Positions 1-9,872 of a DNA stretch of 41,236 bases are shown here, piece after piece. The stretch spans positions 1 through 41,236 of the forward strand of contig CAMDQN010000058.1 of NCBI GenBank assembly GCA_945905925.1. Reading direction: 5' to 3'. Position numbers and translations under genes: made by a program. Under the pieces are notes generated by a model, which did not search any database, was not told the DNA's origin, and saw only the letters and a list, made by a program, of their open reading frames with translations. The DNA comes from Singulisphaera sp. GP187 (GTDB lineage Bacteria; Planctomycetota; Planctomycetia; Gemmatales; Gemmataceae). Positions within the stretch are counted from its first letter, which is position 1. Every line of letters begins with the position of its first letter.

Positions 1-1
1 G

Positions 2-121
2 CTGTTGGCAAAGGCTCAACGCCAGGAAGGTTCCTTCGGAACCATGAAGCTCTCACCCATCGCCAAAAAGCTACGCGAACTCATCGGGGAGAAAGACGCG
101 AACTCAGCCGAGGGCGGCTGA
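2..121 (+). CDS. C-terminal end of an unknown protein (partial)
   Basis: A reading frame enters from the left edge and runs 39 codons to a TGA at 119-121. The tail is basic then acidic (K-L-S-P-I-A-K-K-L-R-E-L-I-G-E-K) and its codons are GC-rich at the third position like the neighbouring genes. No domain can be recognised in so short a piece. It converges on the minus-strand gene at 265-1077, with a perfect palindrome between the two stops. That it is coding is an inference from codon use and the position of the palindrome. Confidence 0.5.
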   Translation: MLAKAQRQEGSFGTMKLSPIAKKLRELIGEKDANSAEGG

Positions 122-201
122 GTTACAAGTCCACAGCGCAAGCCCCTCAACGTCGGGGGCGGGGGTCGCGTTGGCGGTCGGTCAGTGAAAAGTGTGCGGA
201 G

Positions 202-250
202 GGGCAGACAAACCAAAGGAACGAGTCTCGTTCCTTTGGTTTGTCTGCCC
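202..250. terminator. Perfect 24-bp palindrome between convergent genes
   Basis: Arms 202-225 and 227-250 are exact reverse complements separated by one base. The site lies between the stop of the left-edge gene (121) and the stop of the minus-strand YdjY-like gene (265). Position and symmetry suggest a bidirectional terminator. There is no clear U-tract. Confidence 0.6.
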
Positions 251-264
251 ACGGCCCTCTCGGA

Positions 265-1077
265 TCACTTCTTCTCCGTCACCACTTCGAGGATCACCCA
301 CACCTTTGAGCCGAGCGGCGGGATCTTGTCCGTCTTGGCTTCGTAGGTGAGTTGGGCCTCGTCCTTGCTAATCTGCACGGGCATTTCGAGTGTCGAGTAC
401 GGGAAGTTGGAAATGCTGAAGATGTCGCCCACGTTGGCGCCGTAGTACGGCTTCGCGTTGGGGTCGTCCGGGTTCTTGATGAACTTGCTCCCCGCGAACA
501 CCCAGCCGTGCTGGATCGGCGCCTTGCGCTTCGAGTCCCAGATCCAGTCTTGCGCCAGGTGCGTGTGGAGCTTGTCCTTGTGCTTGTAGTGAACGCTCAC
601 GTTCACCTTACTGCCGGTCGCGGCGGTGTACTTCGCGTTCTGCATCTGCGCGTCAAGGAACCCGGTCGGGGTGCCGACCTTACCGCCGGCCGCGATGATC
701 GCAAGGTGAACCAGTTCCGCGTCCAGATCCACGCGCACGATCGCCTCGTGTTCCTTCGTCCCCTTCTTGCAGAGGAACTGTTCAAGTGGCCCTTCCCGGA
801 GGCACACTTCGCAAATCATCCCGACGCGTACCACCTTCGGCTTGTCGCCCCCGGTGGCGACCTCGGCGACGATGGTCTTTTTGTCCGGCGTGAGCGGAAC
901 GAGTTTGTTCTTCTTGTCGAGCAGTGGGAACTCCGGCAGCTCTTCCGGTTTGGGCGGTTCCGGGGCCGCTTTTGCGGCGACCGGTTGAAGGGCCACCGGC
1001 GGGCATGGTTGCGCGGTCGGCAGGCTCGCGCCCGCGAACAGGGCGAGTATGGCGGCGAAACCGAAAATCGTTTTCAT
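265..1077 (-). CDS. Secreted YdjY-like domain protein
   Basis: Predicted 270-residue exported protein. Residues 1-23 form a signal peptide (basic start, hydrophobic core, A-G-A-S-L-P-T-A). A Pro/Ala/Glu-rich linker follows to about residue 55. The core contains C89-x-x-C92 and C103, then K-G-T-K-E-H-E-A-I-V (105-114) and a hydrophobic L-V-H-L-A-I-I-A-A-G-G-K-V-G segment. This resembles the YdjY domain seen in planctomycete proteins, whose function is not known to me. The ATG at 1075-1077 is preceded by a GAGGTG ribosome site. It is transcribed alone toward the palindrome at 202-250. The family name is from recalled motif similarity; export is clear from the sequence. Confidence 0.6.
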   Translation of the reverse strand: MKTIFGFAAILALFAGASLPTAQPCPPVALQPVAAKAAPEPPKPEELPEFPLLDKKNKLVPLTPDKKTIVAEVATGGDKPKVVRVGMICEVCLREGPLEQFLCKKGTKEHEAIVRVDLDAELVHLAIIAAGGKVGTPTGFLDAQMQNAKYTAATGSKVNVSVHYKHKDKLHTHLAQDWIWDSKRKAPIQHGWVFAGSKFIKNPDDPNAKPYYGANVGDIFSISNFPYSTLEMPVQISKDEAQLTYEAKTDKIPPLGSKVWVILEVVTEKK

Positions 1078-1289
1078 GTAGACACCTCACGGGGTTTCCA
1101 CCCATCAGACTACCAGCCGCGCGCGCGTTAACACAACGACAAAAGCCGGCGTGAAGTATTAGCCACTCGCCCTGTTCGCGGGGACCGCGCCACTGAGTAA
1201 TGGGACGACCGCAAGCCGAACTGACACGGTCTACCACGAAGCCGCAAGCGGCTAATACCACAGACGACGAGAAGAACGACTCAACGACA

Positions 1290-1316
1290 AAAGCCCTGGA
1301 CATCGTCCAGGGCTTT
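1290..1316 (-). terminator. Rho-independent-type terminator of the YTV gene
   Basis: Arms 1290-1300 and 1306-1316 form an 11-bp perfect stem (AAAGCCCTGGA) with a 5-nt loop. Read on the minus strand the stem ends in TTTTGTCGTTG, a short U-rich run. It begins 23 nt beyond the stop of the minus-strand gene at 1339. Confidence 0.75.
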
Positions 1317-1338
1317 CGGGCTTTGCGCCACAATCACA

Positions 1339-3171
1339 TTACTTGCGCGGAGCCGCACAGGCGTCGGCACAGTGGGCCGGCGGGCACGGGTCGCACGCGA
1401 GACGGTTCGAGCACAGACCGCTGAAGAAGTCGCGGATCGGCTTCGGGTGGCACGGGTCGTTGCACACGTTCCGCATCCCGCCGCCGATGCCGCTGTTGCA
1501 GATCGGCGAGCGGTTGTTCGTACCGCATCCGTTACCGGTGGCACACGGTTTCCCGCAACCGTTGCCGTTACCGCACGGGGCACACGGGACGTAGCGGGCC
1601 TTCTTCACGATCACGTCCGTCGCAACCTGCACCGGCACGCGCTTCGTGATCGTCGTCGGCACCATCTCGGTGCAGGTGTGCGGAACCCGCACGCTCACCG
1701 TGTACGGAACCTGCTTCGTGACGGTGTGCGGCACGCACTTGGTCACCACTTCCTGCTTCATCGTCGTGACCTTCGTGGGCACCATCTTGACCACTTCGTG
1801 CGGCACGTTGCGGACGACCTTCTCCGCGATGCGACGGTTCTCGACCACCTGCACCTGGCGGGTGACGTTGTAGGTCACGTCGCGGGTGACTCGCAGCCCT
1901 TCCACGAACACGCGGCCCGGGCCGTCGGTGTCGTAGGTCGGGGCGTTCGGGTTGGCGAGGGCACCGGGGCCACCGCCGACCACGCCCGCACCCTTCGCGG
2001 CTTGGGCCGCGGCGTCACCGCCGAGGCTCGATCCATCGACGTACGCACCTTGTGCGTTACGACGAACCGCGACCGGCGTGCGGACGATCTCGGTCACCGA
2101 CACGTTGCGAACAACTTGCGTCGGCACCTTCTCCACCACCGTCTTCTGCACGTTGCGGGTCACGGTGACCGGCACTTTCTCGCAAACGACGGTCTGGACC
2201 TTGCGGGTCACCTGAACCGGAATCTTCTCGGTCACGGTGCGCTTGACCATCGTGGTCACCTGAACCTGCTCAGTGACGGTGCGGTTGCGGGTCACCTGAC
2301 GGGTTTCGCTGCGGGCCGGTTCGCGAACCAGCTTCCGGCGGGTGCCGGTCTGCTTCTGCACATGCGAGCAGGTGCAGGGGTCGAACTCGCAGGTGTACGT
2401 CGGGACGCACTCCCACACGAGTTTACCGGGCACGCACACGGTCTCGCACACCGTTTCCGGGACGCACTTCGTCACGCACTTCGTGGTGACGCGCGGTTCG
2501 CACACCGTGCGGCACACATCTTTCATCACCGTCTCGCACACGTCATGGCAGACCGCGCGCTGGACGTTCTTGTAGCACGTCTCGGTGACCGGGACGCACA
2601 CGGTCTTGCACACGTCCCTGATGACGGTCTCGCAGACCGGCTTGCAGACGGTGCGCGCGCAGTCCGTATACTGCGTCTCGCACACCGGCTTGCAGACGAA
2701 AAAACACTCCTTGCGGCAGTGCGGTTCGCAGATCGTCTTGCACACCGTCACCGGGCAGTCGCGGTAGACGGTCTCGCAGACCTGCTTGCACACGGTGGTG
2801 CGGCACTCCTTCATCACTGTCTCGCACACCGGCTTGCAGACGGTCTCCTGAACCTGCTTGTAAACGGTTTCGTTCACTGTCTTGTAGCAGGTGCGATTCT
2901 CGCAGGAATAGGTGGTTTTGATGACGGGCTTCATCACCGTCTCAGTGGTCGTCTGGTAGCACGTGTGGTAGCGTTTCTCGACGACGCTGTCGTACACGAC
3001 TTGTCGCCCCGCGCTGCCCTGCCCGGCCGCGAAGTTGGTCTGCGCGTCGCACGGCGAACAACCGCCGCCGCTGGCATACTTGGTGGTCCCGAAGTGGCCG
3101 GCGAGGGCCACCGAACCGACGCCCAACATCGCGATGGCCGCGAGCCACGGGGCGCCCTTACGAATCAACAT
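1339..3171 (-). CDS. Cysteine-rich YTV-type repeat protein (putative cell-wall protein)
   Basis: A 610-residue secreted protein built from short degenerate repeats. The start is ATG at 3169-3171, preceded by AGGAGG at good spacing; the longer upstream frame lacks a site. Residues 1-24 are a signal peptide or membrane anchor. The first half repeats units of the form V-C-K-P-V-C-E-T-V / V-C-K-T-V-C, with a Cys every few residues. The second half repeats V-T-R-x-V-Q-x-V-V-x-E-K-V-P and V-P-x-T-V-T-K-x-V-P-Y-T-V units without Cys, interrupted by a Gly/Ala-rich linker. The C-terminus is again Cys-rich with N-G-N-G-C-G repeats. This matches the planctomycete YTV proteins that have been proposed as disulfide-linked wall components (established for the group). 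The exact role is inferred. Confidence 0.75.
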   Translation of the reverse strand: MLIRKGAPWLAAIAMLGVGSVALAGHFGTTKYASGGGCSPCDAQTNFAAGQGSAGRQVVYDSVVEKRYHTCYQTTTETVMKPVIKTTYSCENRTCYKTVNETVYKQVQETVCKPVCETVMKECRTTVCKQVCETVYRDCPVTVCKTICEPHCRKECFFVCKPVCETQYTDCARTVCKPVCETVIRDVCKTVCVPVTETCYKNVQRAVCHDVCETVMKDVCRTVCEPRVTTKCVTKCVPETVCETVCVPGKLVWECVPTYTCEFDPCTCSHVQKQTGTRRKLVREPARSETRQVTRNRTVTEQVQVTTMVKRTVTEKIPVQVTRKVQTVVCEKVPVTVTRNVQKTVVEKVPTQVVRNVSVTEIVRTPVAVRRNAQGAYVDGSSLGGDAAAQAAKGAGVVGGGPGALANPNAPTYDTDGPGRVFVEGLRVTRDVTYNVTRQVQVVENRRIAEKVVRNVPHEVVKMVPTKVTTMKQEVVTKCVPHTVTKQVPYTVSVRVPHTCTEMVPTTITKRVPVQVATDVIVKKARYVPCAPCGNGNGCGKPCATGNGCGTNNRSPICNSGIGGGMRNVCNDPCHPKPIRDFFSGLCSNRLACDPCPPAHCADACAAPRK

Positions 3172-4177
3172 GTGATACGCCTCCTGCGGTGCGATGGTTC
3201 CCCGCGTCGAACTCCGCGACGCAGTTTGCCGTGACGCACCCCGTTCGGCGGCGCCGCGGACCAATCGACCGAAATTGCTTTCCCCGTTCGCAACGACGAG
3301 CACGTTCCGAACGGCTGAATCCCTCCAGTAGCTCGTCTGTGTGGAGTATCGGAAGGCGCGTTCCTGCCGAATGACGCGGTCGGACACACGCGAAGCAATT
3401 CGACGCAACCCGACGACGGGTGGAAACGCGTGTACCGGCGATGGCGAGGGGACCGGTTGTGCGGGGGAGCGTGGTTGGTGTTGAGTGTTTGGTGTTTGGT
3501 GTTTCGTCCTCGACTCGCGTGATTTGTGCTCGTGAGTCACGCAACCCAAACACCAAAAAACACGAAACACCAAACACGCGAAGCCAAAAAGATACGGGCC
3601 GGGTGGCTCGAAGAGCCGTCGACCGTGGGAACGTGTCGGATCGAACAGTAGGGGTGGCGTGTCCGGTTCGGGGCGTTCCGAGCCGTCGGGATTTTAGGTG
3701 TCTCGGATGCGAAGCCGCCACGCTGGTGCCCGGTTACTCATTCGCCACCGGTGAGCAGTTGGAGGCAAGATGTCGATCGCACCCCGCGTGCCAACCGGGA
3801 GCGGAACGCGCGAGATTCCCATTGTGCGCAATCGGGATCGTCAACGAATTTCAGGCAGGCGGGGGTTTCCGCGAGTGATCGCCCGTGCGGACCGCGCAGT
3901 CGCCTGCCACAACTGGGGAAGTTACGAGCACAGAACGCCGTCCCAGTCCAGGGAAAAGTTACCGAATGGGACACTTTCGCGCCGTGGAACCAAGTGTACG
4001 GTTTGCTCGGATTGTGAGGATAATTCCGATTGACAGTGCGCCGCGAAACTGCGAGTTGTGGAGTGTACGAGCTTATTCGGCGGTCGCACTCGGACTCGCT
4101 CAAAACCGCCGCCCGTTCGGACCCGCCTCTCCGGGTCGAACGCGACGATTCCGTGACGCCTGGAGGAAGCGACGGTC
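3172..4177. other. About 1 kb without a convincing gene
   Basis: No frame here combines a ribosome site, normal codon use and a recognisable protein. The left part must hold the leader and promoter of the minus-strand YTV gene; I could not identify convincing promoter boxes. The middle holds the GTGTTTGG-type inverted repeat at 3485-3577. The right part is the leader of the small gene at 4178. A frame on the minus strand (3738-4103) is open but has irregular codon use. Confidence 0.5.
3485..3577. repeat. GTGTTTGG-family inverted repeat, copy 1
   Basis: Arms 3492-3507 (GTGTTTGGTGTTTCGT) and 3562-3577 are exact reverse complements. The left side also carries an extra GTGTTTG unit at 3485-3491. 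The 54-nt centre is not shared with the other copies. Related copies lie at 11909-11985 and 39488-39581. Unlike those, this one is not next to a recognised stop codon. Confidence 0.7.
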
Positions 4178-4486
4178 ATGATGCACTTCTCTTGCGACGT
4201 CTGTGGCAAGGACATGACCCAGGATGGGGCTGAGCGATACATATTGAAGATGGAAGCGTTCGCGGCCACGGACCCGACCGAACTGTCCGATGAGGACCTG
4301 GAAACCGATCACGTCGAAGAAATGGCCCGGATGCTGAACGACCTAGAAGATGGTGACGAACCGCCACCACCACTCCCGACGTGCAAGAAGCTCCGCTTCG
4401 ATTTATGCCATACCTGCTTCCGCAAGTTCGTCCATGACCCCCTCGGCCGCGAGAGCGCCGCCAAATTCGACTTCAGTCCGAATTAG
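4178..4486 (+). CDS. Small zinc-ribbon-like hypothetical protein
   Basis: Predicted 102-residue cytoplasmic protein. It has a C-D-V-C-G-K-D-M knuckle at residues 6-13 and a second pair L-C-H-T-C-F-R-K-F near residue 80, separated by an acidic stretch and a run of four prolines. Two Cys pairs at this distance suggest a single zinc ribbon. Two ATGs (4178, 4181) follow a GGAGGA ribosome site at about 4162; the first was taken. I do not recognise a named family. It is followed immediately by a nested hairpin. Confidence 0.65.
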   Translation: MMHFSCDVCGKDMTQDGAERYILKMEAFAATDPTELSDEDLETDHVEEMARMLNDLEDGDEPPPPLPTCKKLRFDLCHTCFRKFVHDPLGRESAAKFDFSPN

Positions 4487-4613
4487 TGCGAGTCTGAGTA
4501 CGAGGAAAGGCAGAGAGCACAAAAAAGTAAAGCCGTGAAAGGCAGAAAACTGGACCCGACAGCGGTTCTGGTCTACTGCCTCTCACGGCTTCCTGCCTTT
4601 CCTCGCACTCACG
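4487..4613. repeat. Nested inverted repeat after the zinc-ribbon gene
   Basis: It starts right after the TAG at 4484-4486. The outer arms are around 4500-4512 (ACGAGGAAAGGCAG type) and 4593-4605. The inner arms are 4530-4546 (AAGCCGTGAAAGGCAGA) and 4572-4591, with one or two mismatches. It probably acts as a terminator. No copy of this sequence type was found elsewhere in the window. Confidence 0.6.
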
Positions 4614-4734
4614 TTTGTCTGAAGCGCCCGCACTTTTCTGAGATCTTTTCTCACACTCGCACTCGCACTTGCACTTCCCTGCGGTAGCATATTCCCCGGT
4701 CCCATCCGCACCCTCACACGCACACGGGCCCCCC

Positions 4735-6189
4735 ATGGCACAGCCACTCACCATCGTCATCTTCGGCGCCACCGGTGATCTCACTTGGCGAAAACTGATC
4801 CCCGCGCTGTTCAACCTCTCCCTGAAGGGCAAGTTACCGCCGGAGGCGCGAATCGTCGGGGTCGGGCGCAAAGACTACACCGACGCGACGTACCGGGCGG
4901 AACTGGCGAGTCCGAAGAAAGTGCCGAAGATCATGGGGGCACAGTTCGACGCGCCCAAATGGGCAGAGTTCGCCCCGCGCATCCACTACGTCTCCACCGA
5001 CGCGACCCAGGCCGGCGGCGGGAAGCCCCTGGCCGACTGGTTCGCGGCCAACGAGGGCGGCGAGAATGGTCGCCGCCTCTACTACTTCTCCGTGTCGCCC
5101 GACTACTACGCACCCATCAGCGCGGCCATGGCCGAGGCCAAACTCAACAAGAGCGCCGCCGGCTACCGCCGGCTCATCGTCGAGAAGCCGTTCGGCAAGG
5201 ACCGGGACAGCGCAAAGAAGATGAACGATGAACTCCACGTTCACTGGGAAGAGAATCAGTTGTACCGCATCGACCATTACCTCGGTAAGGACACCGTTCA
5301 AAACATCCTGGTATTCAGGTTCGCGAACACCCTGTTCGAGCCGCTGTGGAACAAGCAGTACATCGACCATGTGCAGATCACGGTGGCCGAGGCGGTGACC
5401 GTCAAGGACCGACTCGACTACTACGACAAGAGCGGCGTGATGCGGGACATGATCCAGAACCACATCCTCCAGGTACTCACACTGGTGGCGATGGAGGATC
5501 CGAACAAGTACACGGCCGACAACTTGCGCAACGAGAAGATGAAGGTGCTCTCGACCATCCGCATCCACTCGGAGGCCGACGCCCCGAAGGTAATGGCGCT
5601 GGGCCAGTACGAGGGCTACCCGAGCGAACTGGTCGCGGCCGGTTTGAGTCCCGACTCCAAGACACCGACCTACGCCGCGGTCAAGCTCGAACTGGACAAC
5701 ACCCGGTGGCACGGGGTGCCGTTCTTCTTGCGAAGCGGCAAGGGGCTGAAGGACCGATACAGCGAAGTGATGATCCAGTTCAAGTGCCCGTCGCGGCTCA
5801 TGTTCCCGCTCCCGCCCGGCCAGATGCTCCAGTGCAACCGGCTGAAGATGGTGATCCAACCGAACGAGGCGATCGAGCTGAACTTCCAGACGAAGGTTCC
5901 CGACGTGGACGGGGTGTCACTCCGTCCGCACAACCTCAAATTCGACTACAAGGAAGCGTACAAGAACCAGACGCTACCGGAGGCCTATGAGCGGTTGCTG
6001 CTTGACGCGGTTATGGGGGACGCGTCGCTGTTCATGCGCGCCGACGAAATCGAGCGGGCGTGGGAGATCATGGACCCGCTGATCGCGGCGGCGGCGCACG
6101 CACCGCAGCAGCCGGAGAAGTACGCGGTCGGCTCCGACGGCCCAGCGAGCGCCAGCAAGCTCCTCGACTGCTGGCAACCCATTGGGTGA
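4735..6189 (+). CDS. zwf: Glucose-6-phosphate 1-dehydrogenase
   Basis: A 484-residue enzyme that oxidises glucose 6-phosphate with NADP+ to 6-phosphogluconolactone, the entry to the oxidative pentose phosphate pathway. The N-terminal Rossmann motif G-A-T-G-D-L is at residues 11-16. E-K-P-F-G-K-D is at 150-156. The substrate-binding signature R-I-D-H-Y-L-G-K-D is at 178-186, with H181 matching the conserved substrate-phosphate-binding His. Length fits the family (about 485-510). The start is the ATG at 4735, because the sequence upstream of it in frame (from 4669) is low-complexity and unlike the family. No strong ribosome site is visible. It is monocistronic, followed two bases after its TGA by an inverted repeat. 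Confidence 0.96.
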   Translation: MAQPLTIVIFGATGDLTWRKLIPALFNLSLKGKLPPEARIVGVGRKDYTDATYRAELASPKKVPKIMGAQFDAPKWAEFAPRIHYVSTDATQAGGGKPLADWFAANEGGENGRRLYYFSVSPDYYAPISAAMAEAKLNKSAAGYRRLIVEKPFGKDRDSAKKMNDELHVHWEENQLYRIDHYLGKDTVQNILVFRFANTLFEPLWNKQYIDHVQITVAEAVTVKDRLDYYDKSGVMRDMIQNHILQVLTLVAMEDPNKYTADNLRNEKMKVLSTIRIHSEADAPKVMALGQYEGYPSELVAAGLSPDSKTPTYAAVKLELDNTRWHGVPFFLRSGKGLKDRYSEVMIQFKCPSRLMFPLPPGQMLQCNRLKMVIQPNEAIELNFQTKVPDVDGVSLRPHNLKFDYKEAYKNQTLPEAYERLLLDAVMGDASLFMRADEIERAWEIMDPLIAAAAHAPQQPEKYAVGSDGPASASKLLDCWQPIG

Positions 6190-6190
6190 C

Positions 6191-6260
6191 AAGTCGAAAG
6201 TCGTCAAGTCGAAGGCAGCAAGCGAACAGTTCGACTTGAGACTTGCGACTTTAAGACTTG
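6191..6260. repeat. AAGTC-family inverted repeat, copy 1
   Basis: Left part 6191-6214 and right part about 6230-6260 are built from AAGTCGAA / CTTGAGACTT words and pair imperfectly. It lies between the convergent ends of zwf and rmd. The rmd stop codon (TAA on the minus strand, 6251-6253) is inside the right arm, so the last residues of Rmd come from the repeat. A perfect 30-bp version is at 14269-14351. Confidence 0.65.
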
Positions 6261-7216
6261 AGACTCGCCACCGACCGCCAGTAATCGAGGACGTCCGCGA
6301 GCGAACGGTCAAGCGGAACGCGCGGCTCCCAGCCGGTCGCGGCACGGAGCTTGCGTGCGTCGGCGCGCGTGATCGCGGTGTCGGCCTTACGACCCACTTC
6401 AAAGTTCTGATACACCTTGATCGGCACTTTCGACATCGACACGAGCCGGTCGAGCAGATCTTGAACCAGGTACGAATCGCCGCGGGCCGCGTTGTACGCC
6501 TCGCCGCTCAGCCCCTTCTCCAACAACATCGGAAACGCGGCCACGATGTCACGCACGTCGGTAATGTCACGCCGGGCGGAGAGGTCGCCGGTGTGAACCT
6601 CCGGCGGTTGCTTGCCGGCTTCCGCGGACGCGATCTGGCGCGCGAAATTCGGCACCGCGAAATCGGCGCTCTGCCGCGGCCCGATCTGGTTGAACAGCCG
6701 CACGCGAACGATGTCGAGGCCGGGACTACGGCTGTACTGGTAACTCACGAGGTCGGCCGCGGCCTTGCTCGCGGCGTAAGGGCTAGCCGGTTTCAGCGTC
6801 GTGAACTCGTCGCATGGTTCGCCGGGGCGGTCCGGTTCGCCGTACACGAGTCCCGTTGAGACGAACAGGATCCGCGGGCGCAACCCCGAACCGATGACCG
6901 CATCGTACAACCCGCGGGTGGCCGCGAGATTTTCGCGCCACGCCTGATCAGGGTCGCGGAACGAACCGCCGGTGTTCGCATACCCCGCGAGGTGAACCAC
7001 CCAGTCCGGTCGGACCGCGCGAATCACCGCTTCAGTCGCGGTCCGGTCGCACAGGTCGCAAGCGGACAGTTGCACGTGCGGTCCCAAGTGCGCCAGCGCC
7101 GCCGGCCACACCCCGCGCCGGCTCACCCCGAACAGCGCGTGCCCGCCCGCCGGCATCAGGTGTTCCACCAGATGCCCGCCGACGAACCCAGTGATGCCGG
7201 TGATGAGGATACTCAT
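6251..7216 (-). CDS. rmd: GDP-4-dehydro-6-deoxy-D-mannose reductase (SDR epimerase family)
   Basis: A 321-residue extended SDR. The NAD(P)-binding motif G-I-T-G-F-V-G is at residues 7-13, the catalytic Y147-x-x-x-K151 lies in S-P-Y-A-A-S-K, and S120/T121 is the expected active-site Ser/Thr. The substrate loop contains F-N-Q-I-G-P-R-Q. Lying directly downstream of gmd on the same strand, it most probably reduces GDP-4-keto-6-deoxymannose to GDP-D-rhamnose for surface polysaccharide. GDP-fucose synthase or another NDP-sugar epimerase is less likely because the sequence fits Rmd better. The start ATG at 7214-7216 has no strong ribosome site and sits just after a 28-bp hairpin. Its last codons lie in a repeat. 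Confidence 0.8.
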   Translation of the reverse strand: MSILITGITGFVGGHLVEHLMPAGGHALFGVSRRGVWPAALAHLGPHVQLSACDLCDRTATEAVIRAVRPDWVVHLAGYANTGGSFRDPDQAWRENLAATRGLYDAVIGSGLRPRILFVSTGLVYGEPDRPGEPCDEFTTLKPASPYAASKAAADLVSYQYSRSPGLDIVRVRLFNQIGPRQSADFAVPNFARQIASAEAGKQPPEVHTGDLSARRDITDVRDIVAAFPMLLEKGLSGEAYNAARGDSYLVQDLLDRLVSMSKVPIKVYQNFEVGRKADTAITRADARKLRAATGWEPRVPLDRSLADVLDYWRSVASLKS

Positions 7217-7223
7217 GGGATTT

Positions 7224-7311
7224 GGCGAACCCCGCCCGCAAGGGCGGGGGTGCAGGGACCGTCAGCACGTGACCTTGACCCCCACCCCCGCCCTTGCGGG
7301 CGGGGTTCGCC
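7224..7311. repeat. Perfect 28-bp inverted repeat between gmd and rmd
   Basis: Arms 7224-7251 and 7284-7311 are exact reverse complements (GGCGAACCCCGCCCGC type), with a 32-nt loop. It fills almost all of the 96-nt gap between the gmd stop (7313) and the rmd start (7216) on the minus strand. As an intra-operon hairpin it could act as a partial terminator or as a processing or stability element. Confidence 0.8.
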
Positions 7312-7312
7312 C

Positions 7313-8404
<1,092 letters not shown>

Positions 8405-8510
8405 TTACGCACAAGAGGAAGGATCGAGATGCGAGAATCGAGGATCGTCCGAAAGAACCCCAACCTTCGCATTTCTATCCCTCTGAGAAATGTCCGGTCC
8501 TTGTTCCTCG

Positions 8511-9734
8511 CTACTTCTTGGGCTGCGTGAGCAAGAACAGATAGGTCGAGAGATTGCGGTACAGCGTGGTGTACGACTCCTCGTTCCCGTCGGGCGCCGC
8601 GGCGAACCGCAACTTGTAGCGGGTCATGTGCTTCACCAGGTCCGCCGTGGTGGTGCCCTCGACCTCCCACTTGGGATCGATTAACCCGTTCCCGACGCCA
8701 GCCTTCATCGCCTTGACCGCGTTCGACAGTTGGTTGAGGAACCGGCGGGTGTCGGTCGAGTCCGCGAACGACAGGTTCTTGATGATTGGGGCGATCGCGA
8801 CGTCCACCTTCTGGAGCGTGGCTTCGAGTTGCGCCCGCTTCGCGGGGTCCGGTGACTTGCCGGACCGGAGTGGCACCGCGACCGCGTTGAAGTCGCGGGC
8901 CAGCGCCACGCGAAGGTCTTTCAGCGCCGCGTCGTCGAACGCAACCGGGAAATTCAGGTTACCCGCCCTCGCCAGATTCAGGGCGTCGCCGGCATCGGTC
9001 CCTCCGAAGCGCATTTCGTCGAGCAACGCGACCGGGACGAACGCCGAGACGCGGTTACCGCCCTTCGGTTCGGCCTTCACGATCTCTCGGAGCAGGTCGT
9101 TGAGTGCCTCTCCAGACACAACCTTCGCCTGGTCGGCCGGTGCGAGTGCCTTGGCGAACCCTTCCGTAAGCGTGGGGCCAGAGTCGATCACCGCGCCCAG
9201 CGCACCCGGCTTCGCGACCGACAAACTTCCACTCGACCCGTAAACCCCTGGAGCCGACATCGCCCGTTGAGCGCGCAGTAGGTCGTTCTGTGCCTCGTAG
9301 ACGAGGTTCGGACGCACACTCGCGCCACCGTAGGTGCCGGTCGAGTTGTTCGAGTAATAGCCGGATTGGCTGGCGTTGGAGCCGTAGGCCAGGTACAGCG
9401 GCGCGTAGAACCAAGTCGGGTTGTAGGTGCCGTAGGAGGACCGAGCGCTGATGAACGTCGTGGTGCCGGACGGGGTCGAGACGCTCACAGACATACGAGA
9501 GCGCGAACCGTATTGCGGCACGAACGGCGAGTTCAAGGAGGTGGAGTTGGTGTAGCTCCAGCGCGGCGGCGCGTAGAACGGGTTGAAGGAGCTGAACGGC
9601 TGGAACCCCGGCGGAAGTCCGGGGTAGTTGTTGCCTGGGTAGCCCGTCGACGGCCGGAACTGGGCCGACGCGGTTGTGGGGCTGAAGGCCAGAGCCGCGA
9701 TGCCGAGACCGAGAAAGGCCACAAGCCGTGTCAT
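8511..9734 (-). CDS. Secreted hypothetical protein with Ser/Tyr/Pro-rich N-terminal half
   Basis: Predicted 407-residue exported protein. Residues 1-25 are a signal peptide ending A-S-A-Q. Residues 25 to about 170 are low in charge and rich in Ser, Tyr, Pro, Gly and Asn (for example P-G-N-N-Y-P-G-L-P-P-G-F-Q-P-F). The C-terminal half is charged and probably helical (from about residue 190 to the end). The start was set at the ATG at 9732-9734, because the longer frame adds a non-signal-like Arg-rich stretch. I do not recognise the family; it may be specific to planctomycetes. It is co-directional with the quinone reductase, 138 nt downstream of it. Confidence 0.65.
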   Translation of the reverse strand: MTRLVAFLGLGIAALAFSPTTASAQFRPSTGYPGNNYPGLPPGFQPFSSFNPFYAPPRWSYTNSTSLNSPFVPQYGSRSRMSVSVSTPSGTTTFISARSSYGTYNPTWFYAPLYLAYGSNASQSGYYSNNSTGTYGGASVRPNLVYEAQNDLLRAQRAMSAPGVYGSSGSLSVAKPGALGAVIDSGPTLTEGFAKALAPADQAKVVSGEALNDLLREIVKAEPKGGNRVSAFVPVALLDEMRFGGTDAGDALNLARAGNLNFPVAFDDAALKDLRVALARDFNAVAVPLRSGKSPDPAKRAQLEATLQKVDVAIAPIIKNLSFADSTDTRRFLNQLSNAVKAMKAGVGNGLIDPKWEVEGTTTADLVKHMTRYKLRFAAAPDGNEESYTTLYRNLSTYLFLLTQPKK

Positions 9735-9872
9735 GATTGCACCACGGAACCGAAGGAAGATGTTCGTGCTGTTCCTTCGCACACTAACGGTTATTCGCCC
9801 GACCCCGACGCACCTTACACCGCACCGAGCGCGTGTCGGCAACGATCGCCTACTCCGACGATCTCGGGGCCG

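Noticed and set aside
1500-2950. Repetitive DNA considered as a CRISPR or satellite
   Set aside because: The repeats are degenerate, follow the codon frame and encode a signal-peptide-bearing protein.
1372-3234. A 620-codon open frame antisense to the YTV protein gene
   Set aside because: It is rich in His, Arg, Asp and Leu in a pattern that mirrors the Val/Thr/Cys repeat codons on the other strand, has no ribosome site or domain, and the opposite frame has a signal peptide and good start.
3738-4103. Minus-strand open frame of 121 codons
   Set aside because: Irregular codon use, no start context and no recognisable protein features.
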